Assembly (NCBI GenBank): GCA_003157595.1
Contig: PMKB01000299.1
Location: 1 to 10,131, forward strand
Origin: Solirubrobacterales bacterium
GTDB taxonomy: Bacteria > Actinomycetota > Thermoleophilia > Solirubrobacterales > Solirubrobacteraceae
DNA: 10,131 nt
Direction: 5' to 3'
This document shows positions 6,283-10,131 of this stretch, piece after piece. The translations under genes and the position numbers were made by a program. Position 1 is the first letter of the stretch; every line of letters starts with the position of its first letter. The notes under the pieces are model-generated. The model saw only the letters and a program-made list of their open reading frames with translations. It did not search any database and was not told where the DNA came from.

Positions 6283-6510
6283 ATGCCCGACGCAGCCTCC
6301 ATCAAGGCCCGGATCGAGGCCGCGATCCCGGGTGCGAAGGCCGACGTCGACGACTGGACCGGCGGCGGCGACCACTTCCGCGCCACGGTCGTCGCGGAGG
6401 CCTTCACCGGACTTTCGCGGATCCAGCAGCATCGCCTCGTGTACGAGATCTTCGGCCAGGAGATCGGCGGTCCGATCCATGCCCTGTCTTTGACGACGAT
6501 CAGCCCCTGA
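6283..6510 (+). CDS. BolA family protein
   Basis: This 75-residue protein is a stand-alone BolA domain. DHFRATVVAEAFTGLSRIQQ (30-49) followed by HRLVYEIFGQEI and HALSLTT near the end are the family's conserved strand-helix-strand elements. BolA proteins pair with CGFS monothiol glutaredoxins and hold a [2Fe-2S] cluster at the interface; His31 sits where cluster-ligating residues of BolA proteins lie, and His66 in IHALSL is the invariant family histidine. The next gene encodes exactly that partner, 7 bases downstream, and the bolA stop TGA lies inside the partner's ribosome binding site (TGAGGAG). The ATG at 6283 is the only good start and lies 9 bases from a TANNNT box. The IbaG/BolA2 type is likelier than transcription-factor-like BolA1 because of the length, but I cannot be certain. 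Confidence 0.92.
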   Translation: MPDAASIKARIEAAIPGAKADVDDWTGGGDHFRATVVAEAFTGLSRIQQHRLVYEIFGQEIGGPIHALSLTTISP

Positions 6511-6517
6511 GGAGCCC

Positions 6518-6913
6518 ATGACCGATCAGCACGACAACCCGATCCGCCAGGCGATAACCGACGCGATCGCAGAGAACGAAGTCATCCTGTTCATGAAGGG
6601 GTCGCCGGAAGCGCCCGCGTGCGGCTTCTCCGCTCGCACGGTCGGCATCCTGCAGTCGCTCGATACGCGCTTTGCCGCGGTCGACATCCTGCCCGATCCG
6701 CGCATCCGCCAGGAGCTCAGCGAGCTCTCGCAGTGGCCCACCATCCCCCAGCTGTTCGTGGGCGGCGAGTTGGTCGGCGGCTGCGACATCGTCACCGAGA
6801 TGTTCGAGACCGGCGAGCTGGCTGAGCTGCTCGGCGCCGAGCAACGGACGGACGTGTCGGACCCGGCGGTTGCAGACGGCGCCACGCTGCAGATCGAGAA
6901 CCGGCTGTCCTGA
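6518..6913 (+). CDS. Monothiol CGFS glutaredoxin (Grx4/GrxD family)
   Basis: This 131-residue protein binds a glutathione-coordinated [2Fe-2S] cluster and passes it on, usually with a BolA partner. The active site CGFS is at 35-38 with Lys27 in FMKGSPEAP ahead of it. WPTIPQLFVGGELVGGCDIV (73-92) carries the cis-proline and the GGCD glutathione-binding motif. These features are complete, so the domain should be functional. After residue 106 comes a tail of about 25 residues (EQRTDVSDPAVADGATL...) that most family members lack; its role is unknown. The ATG at 6518-6520 is preceded by GAGGAG at the right distance and lacks a TANNNT box, as expected for the second gene of an operon with bolA. The family often appears as 'Grx4 family monothiol glutaredoxin' in annotations; the assignment is secure. 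Confidence 0.94.
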   Translation: MTDQHDNPIRQAITDAIAENEVILFMKGSPEAPACGFSARTVGILQSLDTRFAAVDILPDPRIRQELSELSQWPTIPQLFVGGELVGGCDIVTEMFETGELAELLGAEQRTDVSDPAVADGATLQIENRLS

Positions 6914-6960
6914 GCGCGGATCGGCCCGGTTCAGACTGCGGGATCGGGCCGTGCGTGGAC

Positions 6961-7020
6961 GTGTGAGGGGCCGCGGGGCCGTGTGAGCGGCCGCGGGGCC
7001 GTGTGAGCGGCCGCGGGGCT
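6961..7020. repeat. Three tandem copies of a 20-bp GC-rich repeat
   Basis: Units start at 6961, 6981 and 7001, each GTGTGAGCGGCCGCGGGGCC with one or two substitutions (G for C at the eighth base in the first unit, T for the last C in the third). GTGTGG at 7021 begins a broken fourth unit. The array lies in the 230-base gap between the glutaredoxin and degV genes. A 7-bp inverted repeat (6922-6928 with 6945-6951) precedes it. The internal GCGGCCGC is self-complementary, so the RNA could fold, but there is no T-run. No promoter or gene is evident here apart from the degV -10 box. Confidence 0.9.
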
Positions 7021-7128
7021 GTGTGGCGCGCGCAGCGGCCCGGCACGTGACCCGCGAGACTTGCGTCGGCGTAGAGAGCGCGCCGCGGCGTCCTGGCGCG
7101 GCCGATCGCCGGACGGCGCCGCCGAGTG

Positions 7129-7134
7129 TAGTGT
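7129..7134 (+). promoter_or_regulatory. TANNNT -10 box for the degV-family gene
   Basis: TAGTGT ends 9 bases before the ATG at 7144. The gap (CCGCACCGC) contains no purine-rich ribosome binding site, again consistent with a leaderless or nearly leaderless mRNA. Confidence 0.45.
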
Positions 7135-7143
7135 CCGCACCGC

Positions 7144-8007
7144 ATGCGGCCGGTCGTGATCGTCACCGACTCGACGCACTACACGACGCGCGAGCTGATC
7201 GCGGCGGCCGGGGTGCACGAGGTGAGCCTCTACGTCCGCGACGGCGAGAACACCCGCCGCGAGAGCGAGATAACCGACTACGACGCCTTCTACGCGCGGC
7301 TGCGCGAGGCGGCGGAGCTGCCGACCACCTCACAGCCGTCGATCGGCGACTTCCTGGCGGCCTATGAGCCGCTGCTCGCAGCCGGCAACGACATCGTCTC
7401 GATCCACCTGGCGGGCGGCATCTCCGGCACGGTCGGCGCAGCCGCGGCGGCCAAGGGGCTGCTCGACGAGCGCCAGGCGGTCGGTCGTGTCGAGGTGCTG
7501 GACGCCCAGACGGCCGGCGGCGGCCTTGGCTGCGTCGTGATGGCCGCGGCCGCAGCGGCCCGCTCCGGCGGGGATGTCGACGCCGTGCTGGCCCGCGCGC
7601 GTGAGGCGCGCGCGACGCTTGCGATCTGGTTCTGCGTCGACACGCTCGACTATCTGCAGCGCGGTGGGCGCATCGGCCGTGCGCAGGCCTGGCTCGGCGG
7701 CGCGCTCAAGATCAAGCCGATCCTTTCGCTCGAGGCGGAGGTCACGCCGATCGAACGCGTGCGCACCTCCGGCCGCGCCTTCGAGCGAATGGTCGACTAC
7801 CTGCGCTCGCGCCGCGATGACGGCGCCGACGGCTGGATCGTCCAGCACATCCAGGCACCGGAGCGAGCCGCCGCGCTCGTCGAGCGCGGCCACGAGCTGT
7901 TCGGCTGCGAGCCGATGTGGGTCTCGGAGGTCGGCCCGGTGATCGGCACCTACACCGGTCCGGGACTGATCGGCGTCGGCGGTGTGCCGGCGCGGCTGAT
8001 GCGCTGA
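7144..8007 (+). CDS. DegV family (FakB-type) fatty-acid-binding protein
   Basis: This 287-residue protein belongs to the DegV/FakB family, which holds a fatty acid in a buried pocket and presents it to the kinase FakA for phosphorylation, feeding exogenous fatty acids into phospholipids. Visible landmarks: VTDST at 7-11, TSQPS at 62-66 (contacts the carboxylate), SGT at 94-96, DYLQRGGRI at 169-177 and LKIKPIL at 188-194. Near the C-terminus, GPVIGTYTGPGLIGV matches the closing motif, but where many members have His (GTHTGPG) this protein has Tyr. Length is normal. The start is supported by MRPVVIVTDST matching the family N-terminus and by the TAGTGT box 9 bases upstream. No FakA homologue lies in the window, so the ligand and pathway are inferred from the family only. 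The gene seems to be a single transcription unit. Confidence 0.92.
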   Translation: MRPVVIVTDSTHYTTRELIAAAGVHEVSLYVRDGENTRRESEITDYDAFYARLREAAELPTTSQPSIGDFLAAYEPLLAAGNDIVSIHLAGGISGTVGAAAAAKGLLDERQAVGRVEVLDAQTAGGGLGCVVMAAAAAARSGGDVDAVLARAREARATLAIWFCVDTLDYLQRGGRIGRAQAWLGGALKIKPILSLEAEVTPIERVRTSGRAFERMVDYLRSRRDDGADGWIVQHIQAPERAAALVERGHELFGCEPMWVSEVGPVIGTYTGPGLIGVGGVPARLMR

Positions 8008-8022
8008 GCCGCAGCGGCAGCA

Positions 8023-8046
8023 GCAGGTTGGCGGCGGCAGGTTGGC
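8023..8046. repeat. Short direct repeat between degV and the hypothetical gene
   Basis: GCAGGTTGGC occurs at 8023-8032 and again at 8037-8046, a 14-base period. It lies in the short gap between two convergent genes. No stem-loop terminator with a T-run is seen there. Likely a slippage product. Confidence 0.55.
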
Positions 8047-8062
8047 AGCGCCAGCGGAACGC

Positions 8063-8461
8063 TCAGGAGGTGCTCTCAGGCGGGCCGTCCGGTGCGAGCG
8101 CACGGAAGGCGCGCGTCGAGCTCGCCGCCGGGCTGTCCGAGGCGGCCTCATCGGCGGGCGCGTCGGGTTCCGGAGTGTTGGCGCCCGCCTGGCGCGCGAC
8201 CGCTTCGACGAATTCGCGCAGGCTCTTGACGTGCTCGGGATCGTCGATCTCGAGCTTCTGCACAATGATCTGGTCGCCTGACTTTCTCGCGCGCGCCTGC
8301 ACTTCGCCCCAAAGATGGTTGTGTGACGCGGCGTCCAGAAGCCCGGCGACCGTGGTGAACTCCGCGCACCAGTGCACATCTGACTCGCCGGCGAGCACGA
8401 CGGTGAGGGTGCGCTTGTCGGTCACCTCGGCGGTCGACCAGTCGACCTCGCGAATACCCAT
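8063..8461 (-). CDS. Hypothetical protein, 132 residues, unrecognised
   Basis: I do not recognise this family. The first 93 residues look like a small folded alpha/beta domain: a strand at about 18-24 (TLTVVLA), DVHWCAEF at 28-35, a helix at about 37-59, a strand at 64-71 (QIIVQKLE) and a helix at about 76-93 (HVKSLREFVEAVARQAG). Residues 94-132 are Pro, Ala, Asp and Ser rich and probably disordered. There is no signal peptide, membrane span or known catalytic motif; the single Cys32 and His30 are not in a recognisable metal site. I chose the ATG at 8459-8461 because a TACGAT box precedes it by 6 bases and because an upstream frame extension (17 more codons) would overrun that box. It converges on degV and is divergent from the toxin-antitoxin pair. 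The coding pattern (G/C third positions, two clear domains) makes it a probable real gene. Confidence 0.75.
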   Translation of the reverse strand: MGIREVDWSTAEVTDKRTLTVVLAGESDVHWCAEFTTVAGLLDAASHNHLWGEVQARARKSGDQIIVQKLEIDDPEHVKSLREFVEAVARQAGANTPEPDAPADEAASDSPAASSTRAFRALAPDGPPESTS

Positions 8462-8467
8462 CGGGCG

Positions 8468-8473
8468 ATCGTA
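8468..8473 (-). promoter_or_regulatory. TANNNT -10 box for the hypothetical gene
   Basis: TACGAT on the minus strand ends 6 bases before the ATG at 8459-8461. No Shine-Dalgarno sequence fits in the gap (CGCCCG). A perfect 10-bp palindrome, CCGTGCACGG (8493-8502), lies 19 bases further upstream near where a -35 element or operator would be. Confidence 0.45.
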
Positions 8474-8600
8474 TCGCGGGCGTGCTTTCCAACCGTGCAC
8501 GGCGACGCACACCGATTCGGTGCTGCCCTCCCTACCGCCACCAAACGTCCATTCCCGTTCGATCGTGTCACCAACGGCTCGCGCTCCAGAGTCACTGAAT

Positions 8601-8624
8601 ATCGACCGATGTAGCTGCTAGGAT
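8601..8624 (+). promoter_or_regulatory. Promoter and possible operator of the toxin-antitoxin pair
   Basis: TAGGAT (8619-8624) is a TANNNT box ending 7 bases before the antitoxin ATG at 8632. Two small inverted repeats lie directly upstream and overlap it: ATCG-AC-CGAT (8601-8610) and TAGC-T-GCTA (8612-8620). Phd/YefM antitoxins normally repress their own promoter, so these may be operator half-sites. The repeats are short and could arise by chance. The 8474-8600 stretch before them holds no gene that I can support. Confidence 0.4.
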
Positions 8625-8631
8625 CTGGGCA

Positions 8632-8907
8632 ATGACGCTACATGGTCGAGAGTACGAGGTCGGGGTCCGTGAGCTGCACGATCGATTGAGCGAGCACCTC
8701 GACCGCGTCGAGCGGGGCGCCGCTGTGGTCGTCACGCGCCGCGGCAGGCCAATAGCGCGGCTGTCTCGCATTGACGAGGAGGACCCGGTCGCGGATCTGG
8801 TGCGGCGTGGCCTGATCACTGCCCCAACACGTGCGCGTAGCCCGCGCCGCGCGCGCGTCACGGCAAAGGGCTCGGTCTCCGATCTGATCGCCGAGCAGCG
8901 ACGCTGA
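8632..8907 (+). CDS. Type II antitoxin, Phd/YefM family
   Basis: This 91-residue protein matches the Phd/YefM antitoxin fold. VGVRELHDRLSEHLDRVERG (10-29) and AVVVTRRGRPIARL (31-44) are the N-terminal DNA-binding and dimerisation motifs. The tail SVSDLIAEQRR is the typical C-terminal segment that wraps round the toxin. The middle (about 60-78) is rich in Arg and Pro and variable. It is followed directly by a PIN-domain gene with a 4-base overlap, CTGA, giving a classical antitoxin-toxin order. The start ATG at 8632 lies 7 bases after a TAGGAT box. Expected role: neutralises the PIN toxin and represses the operon. Vap-type names are often used for such pairs, but the antitoxin is Phd-like, so I leave the symbol empty. 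Confidence 0.93.
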   Translation: MTLHGREYEVGVRELHDRLSEHLDRVERGAAVVVTRRGRPIARLSRIDEEDPVADLVRRGLITAPTRARSPRRARVTAKGSVSDLIAEQRR

Positions 8908-9323
8908 TCCTCTACTTCGACACCTCGGCGCTGATCAAGCTCGTGGTCGCTGAGGCCGACTCCGAGGTCGCCTCCGCGCTGTGGGGGGCGCCGCTGCGCG
9001 CTGCGTCAAGCCTCTTGTCGTATCCCGAGGGCCGCGCGGCGCTCGCGGCGGCGCGGCGCGGCGGGCGACTGACCGTGGCCGGGCACGCTCGGGCCCGCGC
9101 GGAGTACGAGTCGTTGCACAGCGAGCTGCTGGTAGTCGGGATCGATGACGGTCTCGCTCACCTAGCCGGAGCGCTCGCCGAACAGTTCGCGCTCCGCGGC
9201 TACGACGCGGTCCACCTCGCCTGCGCGCTCTCGCTCGCCGCCGACACGACATTCGTCAGCTGGGATGAAGATCTCAGACGCGCGGCCGCTCAGAGCGGCT
9301 GCACCGTCGCCCCAACCAACTGA
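8904..9323 (+). CDS. Type II toxin, PIN domain (VapC-like) ribonuclease, apparent CTG start
   Basis: This 139-residue protein is a PIN-domain RNase expected to cleave RNA with Mg2+ or Mn2+ when freed from its antitoxin. The acidic residues of the active site are all present if translation starts at CTG 8904-8906: Asp6 in YFDTSALIK, Glu42 in SYPEGRAAL, Asp101 in GYDAVHLACAL, and Asp121/Asp123 in SWDEDL. The family begins (M)ILYFDTSALVKL, and here the first codon of that block is CTG. No ATG, GTG or TTG occurs in frame between the stop at 8838-8840 and GTG 8943; starting at GTG would remove the first strand and Asp6. CTG overlaps the antitoxin stop as CTGA, mirroring the usual ATGA coupling. 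Either the toxin uses a rare start codon at low level, or an ATG-to-CTG change has weakened it. The domain call is firm; the start is inference. Confidence 0.85.
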   Translation: MILYFDTSALIKLVVAEADSEVASALWGAPLRAASSLLSYPEGRAALAAARRGGRLTVAGHARARAEYESLHSELLVVGIDDGLAHLAGALAEQFALRGYDAVHLACALSLAADTTFVSWDEDLRRAAAQSGCTVAPTN

Positions 9324-9395
9324 CCGCGCGCACGCCCATGCCCGCGCTGGACGACGCCGCGCGCACCCCGCAAATCCACGCTGCTCCACGCCGGT

Positions 9396-9416
9396 GACAC
9401 CGGCGCTGCCGGTGTC
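9396..9416 (+). terminator. Hairpin between convergent toxin and DUF3618 genes
   Basis: A perfect 9-bp stem (GACACCGGC at 9396-9404, complement at 9408-9416) closes a 3-base loop. On the plus strand GCGCTTTGC follows, a weak T-run, so it best serves the toxin-antitoxin operon, but it lies between both stop codons (9323 and 9457) and may stop transcription from either side. Confidence 0.55.
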
Positions 9417-9456
9417 GCGCTTTGCAGCAGACCGCTGAGGCAGTCTCGCTCGGGGC

Positions 9457-9681
9457 TCAGCTGCGACGACGGCGACGGCGGCGAAACACGGCCATGCCGC
9501 CACCGAGCAGGAAGCCGGCAAGCGCGGCGCTGAGCAGTGCCGGCCGCTGGTGCGCGCCCAACTGCTTGCGCCAGTCGGTGATCTCGGCGACCTCCCCGCG
9601 CAGCTTCTCGATCGAGACCGCCAGCGCCATGCGGTTGGCCTCGATCGACGCGCGGATCTCCTCAGGTGAGCGGCCGGACAT
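9457..9681 (-). CDS. DUF3618 family small membrane protein
   Basis: This 74-residue protein begins MSGRSPEEIRASIEANRMAL, the N-terminal motif of DUF3618 proteins (RSPEEIRADIE...). Residues about 8-40 are a charged amphipathic helix, 47-66 (PALLSAALAGFLLGGGMAVF) a single membrane span, and the C-terminus is a run of seven arginines and a serine, which by the positive-inside rule should face the cytoplasm. The molecular role is unknown. The ATG at 9679-9681 shares its A with the stop TGA of the upstream gene (TGATG) and is preceded by GGGAGGAG, so it is translated as part of an operon with the holin-X gene. This pairing is common in actinobacteria. Confidence 0.85.
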   Translation of the reverse strand: MSGRSPEEIRASIEANRMALAVSIEKLRGEVAEITDWRKQLGAHQRPALLSAALAGFLLGGGMAVFRRRRRRRS

Positions 9682-10100
9682 CAGACCGTCTCCTCCCGCG
9701 CGCCGACCGCCTCGCGGATCTTGCGCGCCTCGTCGATCGCCATCTTTGGCGACGGGGGTGAGCCCCGGCGCACCAGCTTGGCTGCGAGGAAGCCGGCGAC
9801 CACGGCGAACAGCAGGAGCGCCCCGGCGACGACGAAGAAGCCCCAGAAGTACTGCGCGGCCGGGAACAGCTCATACCAGGCGAGCCATGCGAGCCCGATC
9901 AGCACGAAAAAGAGGGCGACGACGATGAAGATGCCGGCCGCGATCCCGATCACGGCGCCGGTCACGAGCTTGCCGATCTTCGCGCTGATCTCGGCGCGGG
10001 CGAGCTCGATCTCGTCGCGGATCAGCAGCGTCGCGCGCTCGGAGATCTCGGTGATCGCCGCGGCGATGTTCTCCGGGATCTCTTCCTGTTCAGTGGCCAA
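9681..10100 (-). CDS. Phage holin family protein (actinobacterial holin-X type, PF07332-like)
   Basis: This 139-residue membrane protein has an acidic N-terminal helix (AAAITEISERATLLIRDEIELARAEI, here at 13-38, too long to be a chance match to another fold), two membrane spans at about 45-72 and 82-107, and a charged C-terminal tail. This is the pattern of the 'putative actinobacterial holin-X' family, which despite its name is found as a chromosomal envelope gene and is not evidence of a prophage. The start is TTG 10098-10100; GAGG lies four bases before it and no ATG or GTG is placed sensibly. It overlaps the probable end of an upstream gene and touches the DUF3618 gene by TGATG. Function in the envelope is unknown. 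No TANNNT box lies before it, which fits an internal operon gene. Confidence 0.82.
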   Translation of the reverse strand: MATEQEEIPENIAAAITEISERATLLIRDEIELARAEISAKIGKLVTGAVIGIAAGIFIVVALFFVLIGLAWLAWYELFPAAQYFWGFFVVAGALLLFAVVAGFLAAKLVRRGSPPSPKMAIDEARKIREAVGAREETV

Positions 10101-10131
10101 GACGCCTCAGCAGGAAGGCGGCGACCATGCG
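10090..10131 (-). CDS. Probable C-terminal end of an upstream gene (partial)
   Basis: From the window edge an open minus-strand frame reads RMVAAFLLRRLGH then TGA (10090-10092), overlapping the TTG start of the holin-X gene by 11 bases. Such overlaps are usual in this operon. Only 13 residues are visible, so neither the family nor reality of the gene can be proven here. Confidence 0.35.
   Translation of the reverse strand, partial: RMVAAFLLRRLGH

Noticed and set aside
6229..6519. Minus-strand frame antisense to bolA
   Set aside because: bolA has clear family motifs; the antisense product is low complexity and continues into the carrier promoter.
7330..8379. A 349-codon minus-strand frame across degV and the hypothetical gene
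   Set aside because: Antisense shadow of degV; it has no motif and passes through the short direct repeat and the frame of the 132-residue protein.
8462..8512. Upstream start for the 132-residue protein
   Set aside because: It would place the coding sequence over the TACGAT box and palindrome; the added residues look like translated promoter DNA.
9681..10100. Prophage, suggested by the holin name
   Set aside because: No phage structural, integrase or endolysin genes are near; holin-X with DUF3618 is a common chromosomal pair in actinobacteria.
1..10131. CRISPR arrays, tRNA or rRNA genes, insertion sequences, riboswitches
   Set aside because: I looked for regularly spaced repeats, cloverleaf-like segments, terminal inverted repeats and transposase motifs and saw none. 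The only tandem repeats are the 42-bp and 20-bp units, with no spacers.

Overview
The window is a GC-rich chromosomal stretch with ordinary gene density. The very high G/C third-codon usage, a type III glutamine synthetase, an FprA-type ferredoxin reductase, a PimA-like glycosyltransferase and an actinobacterial holin-X/DUF3618 pair all point to a high-GC actinobacterium. The fusion of a PimA-like domain to a flippase-like membrane domain makes me lean towards the Thermoleophilia/Solirubrobacterales, but that placement is inference from memory, not a search result.

Layout. (1) 1-1150: the 3' end of glnN (type III glutamine synthetase, +) converges on a small GIY-YIG nuclease-family gene (-). 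Two strong hairpins lie between them. (2) 1272-3611 (-): a 779-residue fusion of a GT4 glycosyltransferase and a UPF0104/LPG-synthase-type membrane domain. Its last codons lie in a 42-bp tandem duplication. (3) 3663-5714 (+): a 21-codon leader ORF touches fprA by ATGA, and fprA overlaps an AlkA-type 3-methyladenine DNA glycosylase. (4) 5879-6913: an iron-sulfur module, with an A-type carrier (-) divergent from bolA and a CGFS monothiol glutaredoxin (+). (5) 6961-7020: three copies of a 20-bp repeat. (6) 7144-8007 (+): a DegV/FakB-type fatty-acid-binding protein. (7) 8063-8461 (-): an unrecognised 132-residue protein. (8) 8632-9323 (+): a Phd/YefM antitoxin and a PIN-domain toxin, where the toxin appears to start at CTG. 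(9) 9457-10131 (-): a DUF3618 protein, a holin-X membrane protein and the probable tail of another upstream gene, in a tightly overlapping operon.

How the parts fit. The clearest functional group is the A-type carrier, BolA and CGFS glutaredoxin, three proteins that bind or hand on [2Fe-2S] clusters; the FprA-type reductase lies just upstream and could feed electrons to iron-sulfur proteins. The GT4-flippase fusion suggests glycolipid synthesis and membrane transfer in one polypeptide. The remaining genes look like housekeeping or small accessory units.

The most distinctive signal is in the gene starts. Every leading ORF whose start lies in the window has a TANNNT -10-like box 6 to 13 bases before its ATG, usually with no good Shine-Dalgarno sequence, while downstream operon genes lack it. 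This fits widespread leaderless or nearly leaderless transcription. I saw no CRISPR array, tRNA, rRNA, insertion sequence or obvious defence island beyond the toxin-antitoxin pair, and no gap between genes longer than about 230 bases.
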